A stretch of DNA of 64,000 nucleotides from positions 186,001-250,000 of the forward strand of contig NC_084599.1 of NCBI RefSeq assembly GCF_033807715.1, written 5' to 3'. The DNA comes from Cololabis saira. Its lineage: Eukaryota; Chordata; Actinopteri; Beloniformes; Belonidae. The notes under the pieces are model-generated. The model was given only the letters and a program-made list of their open reading frames with translations. It was not told the origin of the DNA and did not search any database. Shown piece by piece: positions 29,920 through 41,662 of this stretch. Every line of letters begins with the position of its first letter. Within the stretch, counting starts at the first letter, position 1. The position numbers were made by a program, and so were the translations under genes.

Positions 29920-31238
29920 GACTGCTGATCTTCTTGTGGAGGGCAGATTGGAAACCAGTAAAACACTGGCAGTTTGATTCTCGGAATTTGAGGCTTCTGT
30001 CATGGGCATCACAAGTAAAGTAAATGATGCCCTTGAACAAGAGGAATCGGTCATCCTTAATGACGGTCAGGGAAACCCGATCTTGGACACAGAGGGAACC
30101 ATAGGTAAATTAATAAATAAAAACAAACATTTATAACCCTCTGGTTTTAAGAAAACTACCCACTTTCTTTCTGAAAAATTGTATACTTTATGTTCCACTA
30201 AATCAACTATTTTCTTTTCAGGATCAGCATTTTGGAAGCAAAATGCAAGGAAAGTTTGTGCTGTGAAGGAGATTAGCAGCAGTTACAAAGAAGCAAAAAG
30301 AGGAGACTCAGGTATGTAAACTTGATAAGCATTTTTTTGTCAATCATCATGATGGCATATTTGTATGGATATTCTCCTCAATCAACAAGTGAAGAGGACC
30401 TTCTTTGTGACAATTTTTGCCAATATAGGCCATTCAAGTCTCTGTAATTTCAATTGAGAGTGAACATGAGAGTTAGGATCCCTATGAATACATTAACTTA
30501 TAGACTTCGAATAATTATTATGTATGAATTAGTTTGACAGATCATTGGAAGTTGCAATGGTGGAGTTATTGCATTTAGAATGCTGGATTTGAAATATGAC
30601 ACAAGCACCAGGACTAAACAACTGGTTACAATGATTGCATTTTTTCTGGTTAGGATTTTGCTGACACCAAGTAGGTTATAACATGTATATTTTGCTTGTT
30701 TTTCAGTTGGCGAGATGATAATGGATGCAGTGTATGATACAATTGAAGAGGTGGTCCTGGCAGCACAGGGTCTTCAGGAGGTGTCAACTACAATTAAGGA
30801 GCTGACAAACCTGGCAAGTTCCAACCGAAGAACAACAGTGTCCTTGACAGAGGCTGAAGCAGCAGCTATTAAAGATGCCTTCGGCTGTGTTGTCTGCAAG
30901 GGTAAATAAAAATGTTTTCTACTTTGTAGGCAGGTATCAGTGTCCATGAAGAAAATAGACCCCGACGCCATAAATAATGTAACCACTTGTGCAATAACTG
31001 TATTTAAAAAAAAAAAAAGTTTTCTGATTCAAATGTGCAGGTCCAGTGGTCGAGCCCATGGTTTCATCGTGTTGCCATAGAATAGAATAGAATTGGCTGC
31101 AGGAGTTGCATCGAACAATGGCAGCAAAATTCTACATTTTGCCCAAAATACAGAGCGGATGATTTTGACATCAATACACAAAAACTCACCGGACTGTCCG
31201 ATGCATTGGCTGCACTGGAAAACATACTGTGCAATTAA
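29920..31238 (+). pseudogene. Four-exon gene remnant with a C-terminal RING-like finger
   Basis: Four exons with GT...AG borders join in one frame through phase-1 introns: 29920-30104, 30222-30311, 30707-30901 and 31041-31238 (stop TAA). The first reads TADLLVEGRLETSKTLAV, FSEFEASVMGITSKVNDAL, ESVILNDGQGNPILDTEG. The second reads SAFWKQNARKVCAVKEISS. The third holds a helical stretch (DTIEEVVLAAQGLQEVSTTI, LTEAEAAAIKDAF) and the first finger cysteines (CVVCKG). The fourth gives PVVEPMVSSCC, GCRSCIEQW and FCPKYRADD. The cysteine pattern (C-x2-C, CC, C-x2-C, CP) is that of a degenerate RING/U-box finger. It resembles a group of uncharacterised teleost RING-like proteins I know only by pattern. 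Two lesions: an in-frame TGA at 29975 (or translation starts at ATG 30002) and a TAGAA repeat at 31078-31092 that shifts frame and gives a TAG. Upstream exons are not visible. Confidence 0.75.
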
Positions 31239-31452
31239 AACTGTACAGTATGTAGTTGCGCTCATACTGTTCTTAATTGTTCAGTTTTTTCCACTTGAAT
31301 AATGTTTTGCTAATTTGAACACTGGACTGATATGGTTGGTTGCTGGCACAATCAGAAACACTTTATTTATTTATTTATTTATTTAATACATTTTATTTTA
31401 TTCTTTTTTTTCTTTCTATTTTTTACGGAGCCCCTATAGGGACACAGATTTT
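31239..31452. other. Microsatellite and half of a GGAGCCCC MITE
   Basis: An (ATTT)n run lies at about 31362-31385. TACGGAGCCCCTATAGGGAC at about 31424-31443 matches the terminal repeat of the MITE at 57872-58121; the other end is missing, cut off by the Rex3-like LINE. Confidence 0.6.
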
Positions 31453-33640
31453 TTTTATATAGAGCTGACCCCTCTGTCAGGGACATCTTCAACTCTCACC
31501 TCCGAGAGAACTTCTCTCAGACCCCGGGGGAGACGGGGGACATTGAGTCCGAGTGGACCATGTTCTCTGCCTCCATTGTCGACGCGGCAGCTCGAATTTG
31601 TGGACGCAAGGTCTCCGGTGCCTGTCGTGGCGGCAATCCTAGAACCCGGTGGTGGACACCGGAAGTACAGGATGCCGTCAGACTGAAGAAGGAGTCCTAC
31701 TGGGCTATGTTGGCCTGTGGGACTCCTGACACAGTAGATGGGTACCGGCAGGCCAAGCGAGCCGCGGCTCGGGCAGTCCTGGTGGCAAAAACTCAGGTCT
31801 GGGAGGAGTTCGGGGAGGCCATGGAGGAAGACTTTCGGTCGGCCTCGAGGAAATTCTGGCAGACGGTTTGGCGCCTCAGAAGGGGGAAGCAGTACTCTGC
31901 CGGCACCGTTTATGGTGTGGGTGGGGAGCTGTTGACCTCGACTGGGGACATTGTCGGACGGTGGAAGGAATACTTCGAGGATCTCCTCAACCCGACTGTA
32001 ATGCCTTCCACTGAGGAAGCAGAGTGAGGACTCGGGGACGTGCTCATCCATCACCCAAGCCGAGGTCACTGAGGTGGTTCGTAAGCTCCTCAGTGGCACC
32101 GGGGGTGGATGAGAGTCACCCTGAGTACCGCAAGTCTTTGGATGTCGTAGGGCTGTCTTGGTTGACACGCCTCTGTGACATTGCATGGTGGAAGGGGACA
32201 GTACCGCTGGGGTGGCAAACCGGGGTGGTGTTCCCTCTGTTTAAAAAGGGGGACCGGAGAGTGTGTTCCAACTATAGGGGGATCACACTTCTCAGCCTCC
32301 CCGGGAAAGTCTACGCCAGGGTACTGGAGATGAGAATAGGGCCGATAGTTGAACCTCGGATTCAGGAGGAACAATGCGGTTTTCGTCCCGGTCGTGGAAC
32401 ACTGGACCAGCTCTACACCCTCCGCAGGGTGCTCGAGGGTTCATGGGAATTTGCCCAACCAGTCTACATGTGTTTTGTGGATCTGGAGAAGGCATTTGAC
32501 CGTGTCCCTCGTGCCATTCTGTGGGGGGCGCTCAGTGAGTATTGGGTCCGGGGCCCTCTATTAAGGGCTGTCCGGTCTCTGTATGATCGGAGCAGGAGTT
32601 TGGTTCTCATTGCCGGCAGTAGATCAGACTTGTTCCCGGTGCATGTTGGACTCCGGCAGGGCTGCCCTTTGTCACCGGTCCTGTTCATAATTTTTATGGA
32701 CAGGATCTCTAGGCGCAGCCAGGGGCCGGAGGGGATCCGGTTTGGGAACCTCAGGATTTAATCTCTGCTTTTTGCAGATGATGTTGTCTTGTTGGCTTCA
32801 TCAGACCGGGACCTTCAGCATGTGCTGGGGCGGTTTGAGGCCGAGTGCGACGCGGCAGGGATGAGAATCAGCACCTCAAAAACCAAGGCCATGGTTCTCC
32901 ATCGGGAAAGGGTGGCGTGCCTTCTCCGGTAGGGTGGAGAAGTCCTGCCTCAGGTGGAGGAGTTCAAGTATCTCGGGATCTTGTTCACGAGTGAGGGAAC
33001 AATGGAGCGGGAGATTGACAGACGGATCGGTGCAGCGTCCGCAGTTATGCGGTCGATGTACCGGACCGTCGTGGTGAAGAGGGAGCTGAGTCGAAAGGCG
33101 AAGCTCTCGATTTACCGGTCAATCTACGCACCTACCCTCACCCTATGGTCATGAACTTTGGGTAGTGACTGAAAGGACAAGATCGCGGATACAAACGGCC
33201 GAGATGAGTTTCCTCCGCAGGGTGGCTGGACGCTCCCTTAGAGATAGGGTCAGGAGTTCGGTCACCCGGGAGGAGCTCGAAGTAGAGCCGCTGCTCCTTC
33301 ACATTGAGAGGAGTCAGCTGAGGTGGCTTGGGCATCTGTACCGGATCCTCCTGGATCCTCCCTAGGGAGGTGTTCCAGGCATGTCCCACCGGGAGGAGAC
33401 CCCGGGGAAGACCCAGGACACGCTGGAGAGACTATGTCTCTCGGCTGGCCTGTGAACGCCTCGGACTCCCCTCGAAAGAGCTGGAGGAAGAGCTGGAGGA
33501 AGAGATGGAGGAAGAGCTTGAGGAAGAGCTGGAGGAAGTCTCTGGGGTGAAGGAAGTCTGGGCATCCCTGCTGAGGCTGCTGCCCCCGCGACCCGGGAAC
33601 GGATAAGCGGAAGAAGATGAGTGAGTGAGTGAGTGAGTGG
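31453..33640 (+). pseudogene. Rex3-like (RTE clade) LINE, 5'-truncated
   Basis: The first frame (about 31465-32024) reads the end of the endonuclease-RT linker (NPRTRWWTPEVQDAVRLK, ARAVLVAKTQVWEEFGEAM, GRWKEYFEDLLNP). RT continues at 32060-32760 in another frame: GTVPLGWQTGVVFPLFKKGD, RGITLLSLPGKVYARVL, CGFRPGRGTLDQLY, FVDLEKAFDRVPR (catalytic Asp), GLRQGCPLSPVLF. After a stop come FADDVVLLASS (catalytic FADD), EFKYLGILFTSEGTMEREID, LSIYRSIYAPTLT and, in the last frame, GRRPRGRPRTRWRDYVSRLA to the end, with a GAGT-type tail at about 33617-33640. A short GAAGAGCTGGAG repeat at 33475-33540 lengthens the C-terminus. Few lesions, all catalytic motifs present. Confidence 0.82.
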
Positions 33641-33684
33641 AAGTTAATATTGAAAGGAGTAGGAGTACTAGTGTGCTGACAATC

Positions 33685-34953
33685 CTTTATTGTCTGACAC
33701 TCCCGAAGGCCCTATTGTATCTGTAGGAATTTTTTCTTTTTTCATTTTTCATTTTTTTTCCTTCTTCCGACGAAATAAGGGCCTTTTTGCCCCCCTAAAC
33801 GTGCCCCAAAAGTCACCAAATTTGCACGCAAGCCAGGCCTGACCATATTTGATATTTAATGGTTTGCATTAATGGGCGTGCATTCGACATACATGCACGA
33901 AAATCGTACACACCTGTATCATGTTGCAACTTAAAGAAAAGTCTCGTGGCGCCATGGCCGAAACCGAACAGGAAGTCGGCCATTTTGAATGAATCGTGTA
34001 ATTTTGGCGCAATTTATGCAATTTTTTCGGCCGTTAATGCGGCCCGAACCGTAACGTGCACCCAGGTGTGTTATACATCAAAATGTGCGTCTAGATCCGA
34101 CGACAATGGGCATTATTTTTCTCAGTCAAAAGCGTTACCCTCGTGACGATAGATGCCAAAAAGCATGCCCCCACTTCATCTGATTGGTCCATATTTGATA
34201 GTTCCTACTTTCTGCCATAACTTTTGAATGGTTTGATATAAAGAGTCGTGGGTGGTGTCATCTGACTAGGTATTGAGTACTTGACCTTTATTGGCATGAA
34301 TTAGCCCCGCCCCTTCTTCTGATTGGTTGATATTTGATAATTCCTATTTTCTGCAATAACCTTTGAATGGTTTGACACATAGGGCCTTTCTGTGTGGAGT
34401 TTGCATGTTCTCCCCGTGCTTGCATGGGTTTCCTCCGGGTACTCCGGCTTCCTCCCACAGTCCAAAAACATGCACGTTAGGTTAATTGGTGATTCTAAAT
34501 TGCCTGTAGGTTTGAGCGTGAGTGTGGTTGTGAGCATGTGGCCCTGTGATGGACTGGTGACCTGTCCAGGGTGTAACCCCTGCCTCTCACCTGAAATGAG
34601 CTGGGATAGGCTCCAGCAGACCCCCGTGACCCCGCAAGGGATAAAGCGGGTATAGATAATGGATGGATGGATGGATGGTTTGACATAAAGACTCGGGGGT
34701 GGTGTCATCGGACATGGTTATGAGTCCTTGACCATAATTGGTGCAAATTGGCTCCGTCCCTTCTTCTGATTGGTCGATATTTTATAGTTCCTACTTTTCT
34801 TACTTTCTTGAATGGTTTGATATAGAGAGTCGTGGGTGGTTTCATCCGCTAAATGTCCAGGCCTGAAGAATCTACATGAAGTCATACAAGCTTCCACTGC
34901 AGCCTGAACGTGCACAAGGGTGGAGGACCGTTCATCACTGCTTGCAGCTTTAA
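33685..34953 (-). repeat. High-copy repeat R1, copy 2, inverted, split by a SINE
   Basis: The reverse complement matches R1 copies 1 and 3: it starts near the right at TAAAGCTGCAAGCAG (34940-34954 reversed) and ends with AATAGGGCCTTCGGGAG near 33700. A SINE fills 34378-34674. The unit with TGACACCACCCACGACTC occurs three times, as in copy 1. Confidence 0.75.
34378..34674 (+). mobile_element. ATGG-tailed SINE, head missing, with 11-bp duplication
   Basis: ATGGTTTGACA flanks it (34367-34377 and 34675-34685). It starts at GGGCCTTTCTGTGTGGAG and runs to GGGTATAGATAATGGATGG, so the tRNA-like head is missing. It is inserted in R1 copy 2 and is therefore younger than that copy. Confidence 0.88.
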
Positions 34954-35162
34954 TTTTCTTTTATAATTTTATGTTTGTCTACATGTTTATAACCCCCCTC
35001 CCTCCCCCCTCCCACAGCCTCATATTATGCAGCCAGGAGACACAACATCTGCCTATTACAATGGTCCTTGGTGAAATTAGGACACAGCCTGATCTGCTCT
35101 TTCTTTTTAACTTACTGATAATTTCCAGCGTGTAAAACTAGAGATAGAGGTGGTGCTGTCAC

Positions 35163-36633
35163 AAGGATGGCCAGCTGGAATGTCCGCAATCTTAATAATT
35201 TAATGAAACGTAACAAGGTCTTTTCTCAATTTTCAAAACTTAAAGGAGCTGTATGTAAGAGCAATAATAAAACAAATCATAAAATGACCCCAATATGTCA
35301 ACAGACATTTAAAAATCATGTTCATTTCAAATACTTATGTCACTGACAACAGCACTCAAGCCAGGATATTCCAGTTTAAAAAGAGGAGTTGCAGCCCTCA
35401 ACTGATGTTTATGTTGTCATTTTTTGGTTTGGCCTGAAGCTCCACCCTCCACCTATCTCCCAACCACCAAGTCAGTATTGTTTCTGAAGCTCCACCCTCC
35501 ACCTATCTCCCAATCACCAAGTCAGTATTGTTTCTGAAGCTCCACCCTCCACCTATCTCCCAATCACCAAGTCAGTATTGTTTCGGCATCCGGGTTGCCA
35601 GCTCGGCTCTAATTATAGCAGCCATGGCAGCCTACGTTCCTGCTGCATTCTGCAGCCTACCTGGCAACCTCTGGTCGGGGGGAGGAGGGGGAGGGTACAC
35701 GCCGCTCAACAATATTTTGAAAGTGACTGCAGTACCAGTTTTGGCCATTTCTTACAGACGGCTCCTTTAAAGTTGAAATAGCTTTTTTACAAGAGACGTA
35801 ATAGTGATCAGTCCAGGCTTTGCCGAAGCCATTTTACTCAGGTGTTTCATTCGGATATTAACTATAAAAGTCGTGGTGCAGCCATTCTTATCCACAGAAA
35901 TGTGCAGTTTGTCGAATCCCATGTCATAAGTGATAAAAATGGCGGATTCATAATTGTGCAAGGTAAATTGCACAGCACACCTGTGGTGCTTGTCAATATT
36001 TATGCCCCAAATTGGGACAACATGCAATTTTCCACTGATCTTTTTTCATTACTTCCAGACTTAAATTCGCATAAGTTAATATTAGGCGCTGACCTCAACT
36101 GTGTCTTAATGCTTAAACTCTTTTTTACAGACGTATAAGATATCGGATGCCTGCAGGTTTAAAAATCCAACATCCCGCAAATATATTTTTTTTTCTCCGG
36201 CTCACCAGTCATTTTCGAGAATAGATTATTTTGTTTTGGATGACCAGTTGATCCCCCTGTTACAGTCAATTGAATACAAAACCATGGTTATTTCAGATAA
36301 TTTCCCTGTGGTGATGGGTATTAGCTTTCCCAACAATATAGTCCCTCAGCGAACATGGCGTTTTAATCTTCGTCTCCTATCTGATCAAGATTTTGTGCGT
36401 TACATATCCAACCAAAACCCACAGACAAGTAAAGGCTGCCTTTGGGAGACCCTAAAAGCCTATCTAAGGGGTATGATAATATCATATACTGCCAGTGCTG
36501 GCAAGAAGAGCGCAAAACGTCTATCAGAAATAGAGACCAGGATCCAGGCCATCGATCAGGAACATTCAGTGACACCTTCTGAAAATCTCTATCGGGAAAG
36601 ACTTTTACTACAAACAGAACATGACATTATAAT
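35163..36633 (+). pseudogene. L1-like ORF2 endonuclease part of copy F
   Basis: It starts ATGGCCAGCTGGAATGTCCG (MASWNVRNLNNLMKR, FSQFSKLK) at about 35167. After the TTAA MITE it reads VEIAFLQET, then SRGAAILIHRN, NIYAPNWDN, LILGADLNC, SRIDYFVLDDQLIPLL, VISDNFPVVM (the catalytic SDH is changed to SDN) and LWETLKAYLRGMIISYTASA. It stops at HDII, where LINE B is inserted. Loss of the catalytic histidine and a shift near 36130 show it is inactive. Confidence 0.82.
35244..35766. mobile_element. TTAA-flanked MITE A, copy 1 (523 bp)
   Basis: TTAA lies at 35240-35243 and 35767-35770. Termini AGGAGCTGTATGTAAGA and, reversed, AGGAGCCGTCTGTAAGA are inverted repeats. It contains three 50-bp units (starting 35434, 35484, 35534). 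A copy of identical length and nearly identical sequence is at 63433-63955. TTAA duplication fits piggyBac or Kolobok-type transposases. No coding sequence is present. Confidence 0.88.
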
Positions 36634-36952
36634 TCAATTAAATTCAATTCAATTCAATTTTATTTATATAGCGTCTAATACAACATATGTTATCTCTAGA
36701 CGCTTTCCAGAGATCCAGAACATGAACATAAACATAAACATAAACCCCCAAGCAATTATTATATAAACAATGGCAGGTAAAAATCCCATAGTGGGAGAAA
36801 AGCCTTAAGCCAAAAGTGGCAAGGAGGGAAGAAACCTTGAGCAGGACCAGGCTCATAAGGGGGGACCCTCCTGCCGAAGGCCAGACTGGGGGAGTCAGGG
36901 ACGTCAGCAGCACACAGCAGGCAGGTGGAAGCAACAGCGGGATGACCAGAGG

Positions 36953-37133
36953 TGGGGGGGGGGGGGGGGGGGGCGTCAGCAGCACACAGCAGTCATGTGG
37001 AAGCAGCAACGGGGTGACCAGAGGGGGGGCGGGGGGGTGCAGGCAGGCAGAAGCAGCAACAGCAGACATCCACGTAGGCAGGTGGAAGCAGCAACGGGAT
37101 GACTGGGGATGGGGGGGGGGGGGGGGGGGGGGG
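36953..37133. repeat. Long G-runs in the LINE 3' untranslated region
   Basis: Uninterrupted or nearly uninterrupted G-runs of about 19-22 bp lie near 36954-36973 and 37110-37132, with shorter ones near 37023-37036. They are C-runs on the LINE's own sense strand. Such runs are prone to slippage, so their length may vary or be misassembled. Confidence 0.8.
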
Positions 37134-37415
37134 TGGTGGCCGGGAACACAGGCCAGAACGCAGCTCCCGAGGCTCCAGCCTTCAAACATGCACAAAAGAG
37201 AAAAATGGGGGGCCGGCACAAGAAACTACAGGAACGATGGACAAAAATGATAGCTACGAGATATTTATAATAAATAAAAATGGTAATGGAGAAGAGAGGC
37301 AGGGAAAAGGAGAGGAGAAGAAGGGTGAGAGGCACCGCCCAGCGGATCATGTCGGTGCCCCCCTGCAGCATAAGCCTATAGCAGCATATCTACCGCGAAG
37401 CTATATTTGAGACTA

Positions 37416-38458
37416 CCGTAGATGACCATTTAGTAGCCCGGGCGTTTAATATGCTAAATCCACTTGGACCCCAGGCGTTTATAAGAACCAGGCGGGTATT
37501 TGCACCAGGCTACAATTTATTTTTGCAATGAGCAGCACCAGACCATTACTTACAAAGAACATATGAGATCACCATAGTACCACTGGAACTAAAATTGTAC
37601 ACACTGTACACACCTCACGACGAGCTCCCGATCACGAATCGTGAGCTCGCAAGAAAATCAAGCATGTTTGAAATCCTAGTCGCTCCTCGTGAAGGAATCA
37701 CAGTTGAAGCAGCTGCGACCCGATTTGACTCATCCTTTCACAGAGAGCATGCACAATCTCTGATGTTACGTCAAAAACTATTATTTGTAGTTTAAGTTTT
37801 GCAAATTCACATTACAAATCATGTTTTAATAGCAAAAAAAAAGAGCGCATTTCCACGTATGGTGCGGGTCGCCGCGTCCCCTGCGCCGTAGGCTCTGCGT
37901 TGGTGTAACGCGGAACCATAAATCAGCCTTACGGCGTACCCTGCACCGTAGGCTCTGCGTTGGTGTAACGCGGAACCATAAATCAGCCTTCAGTGTGTGC
38001 GCTGTCTGCTGAACTCTTTTTTTCTCTTCTCATTTTGCTGGACGCCGGGTTCCTCCACCGAGACACAACTTTTGCGGTACACGTTCTTTGTTGTGTCTAA
38101 AAATGATTCGCAGTGCACACACCCAATCAGAAACGGTACAGATATTTTGGGATTTTAATATATAAAAAAATAAAATAAAAATAATAAAGAATCCCCTCGC
38201 CGCTTCACTCCGCTCACATGCTCTGATATACAAAGACAGTTTGTCTGTGTAACGGCGACACACGGAGCTGATCAGAGAAGTATGAACGATACTGTACACA
38301 ATACAATGCAAATACAGTGTTATTACCAGGTTATTACCGGTAGTCGCCCGGGCGTTTAATTGAACCGGCGTTTATTATGCCAAATGGGCTCGGACCCCCG
38401 GCGGCTATTAGAGCACAGGCGCGTATATGCGCGCGGGCGACTATTTGGTTATCTACGG
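37416..38458. mobile_element. DNA transposon with TA duplication, about 1.04 kb, non-autonomous
   Basis: Left end CCGTAGATGACCATTTAGTA and the reversed right end CCGTAGATAACCAAATAGTC are inverted repeats, next to TA at 37414-37415 and 38459-38460. Subterminal GCCCGGGCGTTTAAT appears on both sides (37437 and 38346). TA duplication fits Tc1/mariner-like or related transposases. No transposase ORF is present. It contains MITE fragments at 37871-37990. Confidence 0.72.
37871..37990. repeat. Two tandem 60-bp half-copies of the palindromic MITE
   Basis: CCGTAGGCTCTGCGTTGGTG followed by TAACGCGGAACCATAAATCA occurs at about 37886 and again 60 bp later at 37946. Both are the right half of the palindromic MITE (see 44026-45121 and 57943-58061). 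Confidence 0.8.
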
Positions 38459-38559
38459 TAACTATTATAGTTTTGTTCTATAGCTGCAACTATGACTACT
38501 GACTCTAACACACTAGAGTTTACACTACCTAGAGATTTACCAACACCAGCTAGAGGTTT

Positions 38560-40030
38560 ACTAAACACTAACTATAGGCTTTACTAAACAGAAAGGTTTT
38601 AAGTTTAGTTTTAAAGGTGGAGGTGGTGTCAGCCTCCTTAACCCAGATTGGAAGTTGGTTCCAAAGTAGTGGTGCCTGATAGCAGAACGCCCGCCCTCCA
38701 AATCTACATTTAGATACTCTAGGAACTACGAGTAAACCTGCACCCTGGGAGCGGAGAGCTCTGCCAGGAACATAAGGCACTATCAAATCTTGTAAATACT
38801 GCGGAGCTAAGCCGTTTTGGGCTTTATATGCAAGTAATAAAATTTTTAATTGAATTCTGAATTTTACAGGTAGCCAATGGAGCGACGTGGTCTCTCCTGC
38901 TGATTCCTGTCAGCACTCGTGCTGCTGCATTCTGGTTCAGCTGGAGCCTATTCAGCCAATTACTTGGACATCCTGCTAACAACACATTACAGTAATCCAG
39001 TCTAGAAGATACAAACGCATGAACTAGTTTTTCTGCATCATTTTCCATTTTCCTAATTTTTGCAATATTACGGAGATGGAAAAACGCTATTTTACAAACC
39101 TGATTAACATATGGTTTAAACGACAAATCCTGATCGAAAACAACACCAAGGTTTCTCACAGTTGCACTGGAAGCCATCGCAACACCATCTAGTCCCTTCC
39201 TAAGATGCTCTGGACCAAGAATGATAACCTCTGTTTTATCTGAATTTAGAAGCAAGAAATTTCTGGACATCCATTCCTTGATGTCCCTAAAACATGCCTG
39301 AAGTTTAACCAACGGTTCTGTCTCATCCGGCTTCATAGACAAATAGAGCTGCGTATCATCAGCATAGCAATGAAAGTGTATGCCGTGATTCTGGATTATA
39401 CTTCCCAACGGCTGCATGTATAAACTGAACAAGATTGGCCCTAGCACTGAACCCTGCGGAACACCATAACAGACCCTTGACTGTTCTGAAGAAACTTCAT
39501 GTACATGAACAAATTGCAACCTGTCAGATAGATATGATTTAAACCAACGTAGAGCTGTCCCTTTAATCCCAACAACATGCTCTAACCTGTGCAGTAAAAT
39601 GCCATGATCTACAGTGTCAAAAGCAGCACTGAGGTCCAGTAGAACCAATATGGACACTAATCCCTTATCTGAGGTCCAGTAGAACCAGTATGGACACTAA
39701 TCCCTTATCTGAGGCCATAAGGAGGTCACTCGTGACTCGAACCAGTGCTGTCTCTGTGCTATGATGCATTCTGAACCCTGACTGAAAGACTTCAAACAGA
39801 TCATTTCTATACAAATAGTCACATAACTGGCTTGAAAATGCCTTTTCCAGAATTTTAGATACAAATGGAAGGTTGGAAATTGGCCTATAATTAGCTAAGG
39901 TGTCTGGGTCAAGAGAAGGTTTTTTAAGTAAAGGTTTGATTACTGCCACTTTGAAAACCTGTGGTACATATCCTAAGCTTAGGGATAGGTTGATTTGGTC
40001 TAGTATTGTCGCACCAATAAGAGAAAAAAC
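38560..40030 (-). pseudogene. L2-like LINE copy B reverse transcriptase
   Basis: On the minus strand: [57 protein letters not shown], then a 40-bp duplication (39628-39707) that shifts frame. Past it, [20 protein letters not shown] (motif A), GVPQGSVLGPILFSLYMQPL, YADDTQLYLSMKP (catalytic YADD), NLGVVFDQDLSFKPYVNQV, VSSRLDYCNVLLAGCPSNW, NAAARVLTG, and near 38780-38570 the C-terminal FCYQAPLLWNQLPIWVKE and TFKTKLKTFLF. Only the duplication and one or two shifts break it, so it is much better kept than copy A. Confidence 0.85.
39628..39707 (-). repeat. Two tandem 40-bp units in LINE copy B
   Basis: Same unit as the four-fold array at 13061-13220 in LINE copy A. The second unit is an extra copy that shifts the RT frame just before motif A. 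Confidence 0.92.
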
Positions 40031-40246
40031 ATAATGACTGATCGTGCCGAGGATCTCCATCAAAAGTCCTGTTTAAACTATTATGAATCAGGAGAACGCG
40101 CTAGTAGGCTTCTGAGTCCTCAGCTTAGACAATCTGCAGCAACGAGCTTCATTACTGAAATTGGATTAGGCAACAGTGGTAGTACCACAGACCAAAAGAC
40201 AATTAATGAACAATTCCAAAAATTCTACAAAACATTATATAAATCA

Positions 40247-40509
40247 ATTCAATTCAATTCAATTTTATTTATATAGCGTCTAATACAACAGAGTTGTCTC
40301 TAGACGCTTTCCAGAGACCCATACCCAGAACACGACCCCGGAGCAGTTATTACATAAACATAAACAATGGCAGGTAAAAACTCCCCTAGTGGGAGAAAAA
40401 CTTTAAGCCAAACAGTGGCAAGGAAAAACTCCCCTTTAGGAGGGAAGAAACCTTGAGCATGACCAGGCTCATAAGGGGGGACCCTCCTGCCGAGGGCCAG
40501 ACTGGTCAG
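40247..40509 (-). mobile_element. L2-like LINE tail module, 263 bp, with 6-bp duplication
   Basis: AAATCA flanks it (40241-40246 and 40510-40515), and the host frame then reads KTLYKSDVCNDF. The content is the 3' tail of the LINE family at 36634-40030 in minus orientation. Confidence 0.88.
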
Positions 40510-40721
40510 AAATCAGATGTGTGTAATGATTTTCTGCAGTTTTTCAATAATTTAAGAATGCCGTCCCTAGACCAGGATGGTGTCAGCGTACTTGAGGAGC
40601 CTTTGTCACAGGCGGAAATCGAAAGGGCCATTAAAACGTCAAAATCTGGGAAGTCACCTGGCCCAGACGGCTACCCCATTGAATTTTATAAAGCCTTCTC
40701 TGTCAAATTGGTACCACTTCT

Positions 40722-40915
40722 TTTTTTTTTAAAGATTTTTTTGGGCTCTAGTGGCCCTTTATTCAAGCTGCAGATATGAAAGGGGTAGAGAGAGAGATCG
40801 GGGGAGACATGCAGCAAAGGTGCGCAGGCCGGGATTCGAACCTGCGACCGCTGCAGGAGGACTGTAGCCTCAGTATATGAGCCGCTGCTTAACCCACTTC
40901 GCCACCGAGCGGCCC
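40722..40915 (-). mobile_element. tRNA-derived SINE with poly(A) tail, copy 2, 17-bp duplication
   Basis: AAATTGGTACCACTTCT is repeated at 40705-40721 and 40916-40932. On the minus strand the 194-bp insert begins GGGCCGCTCGGTGGCGAAG, has a B-box GGTTCGAATCCC near 40838 and ends in a poly(A) tail. The long duplication and poly(A) indicate mobilisation by an L1-type RT. The same family is at 8326-8520. Confidence 0.92.
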
Positions 40916-41662
40916 AAATTGGTACCACTTCTACGCGAAGTAAAGAGGCTCTGCAGAATAAAACCCTGCCCTTAACAATGATACAGGCAACTATATCTGT
41001 AATCCTCAAAAAGGGTAAAGACCCACTGAAATGTGACTCCTACCGTGCAATTAGCTTGCTCTGTTGTGATTACAAACTTTTAACAAAGACCCTCGCAGTG
41101 AGACTCAAACCAATCATGCAAAACATAATTCATAGAGATCAAACAGGTTTTATGACTGGCAGGCAGCTAGCTGGCAATTTACGTCATCTCTTTAACATAA
41201 TATTTACATCAAACCACAACCATACACAAGAAGTATTGATATCTTTAGATGCATATAACGCCTTTGATAGGGTGGAGTATAATTATTTATTTGCAGCTCT
41301 TGAAAAGTTCAGTTTTGGACAGAAATTTTGTAGCTGGGTAAAGCTTTTGTATTGTAATCCACAGGCCTCTGTGCGGACCAATAATCTTACATCAGATTAC
41401 TTTCCCATTCGCAGGGGCACAAGACAGGGGTGCCCCCTGTCACCCCTATTGTTTAATATCGCTATTGAACCTCTGGCTGTGTGCTTGAGGGAGAATACTG
41501 GATTAGAGGGCTCAATCATAAACTTTCATTATATTGTGATGATCTCCTCTTGTACCTCTCGTACCCAGATACATCCATACCTGTTGCATTAGATGTGATT
41601 ACTACATTTGGGGTAGTCTCCGGCTATAAAATACATTTTTCGAAAAGCCTAATTTTTCCCAT

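Larger units (their letters stand above)
36634..40030 (-). mobile_element. L2/CR1-like LINE copy B with 5-bp target-site duplication
   Basis: ATAAT flanks it (36629-36633 and 40031-40035); without it the host frame runs EHDII then [10 protein letters not shown]. On the minus strand it holds RT (40030-38560), a long 3' untranslated region and the ATTGAATTGAATT tail. A DNA transposon (37416-38458) was later inserted into the untranslated part. It is 5'-truncated: endonuclease and ORF1 are missing. Confidence 0.88.

Noticed and set aside
33362..33565. Leucine/proline-rich minus-strand frame
   Set aside because: Antisense of the GAAGAGCTGGAG repeat in the Rex3-like LINE.
36644..37250. Proline-rich and glycine-rich open frames on both strands
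   Set aside because: They are readings of G/C runs in the LINE 3' untranslated region.
40838..40915. tRNA gene (also near 7096, 8450, 46700)
   Set aside because: A- and B-box-like sequences are present but no cloverleaf or 3' end; flanking duplications and tails show SINEs.
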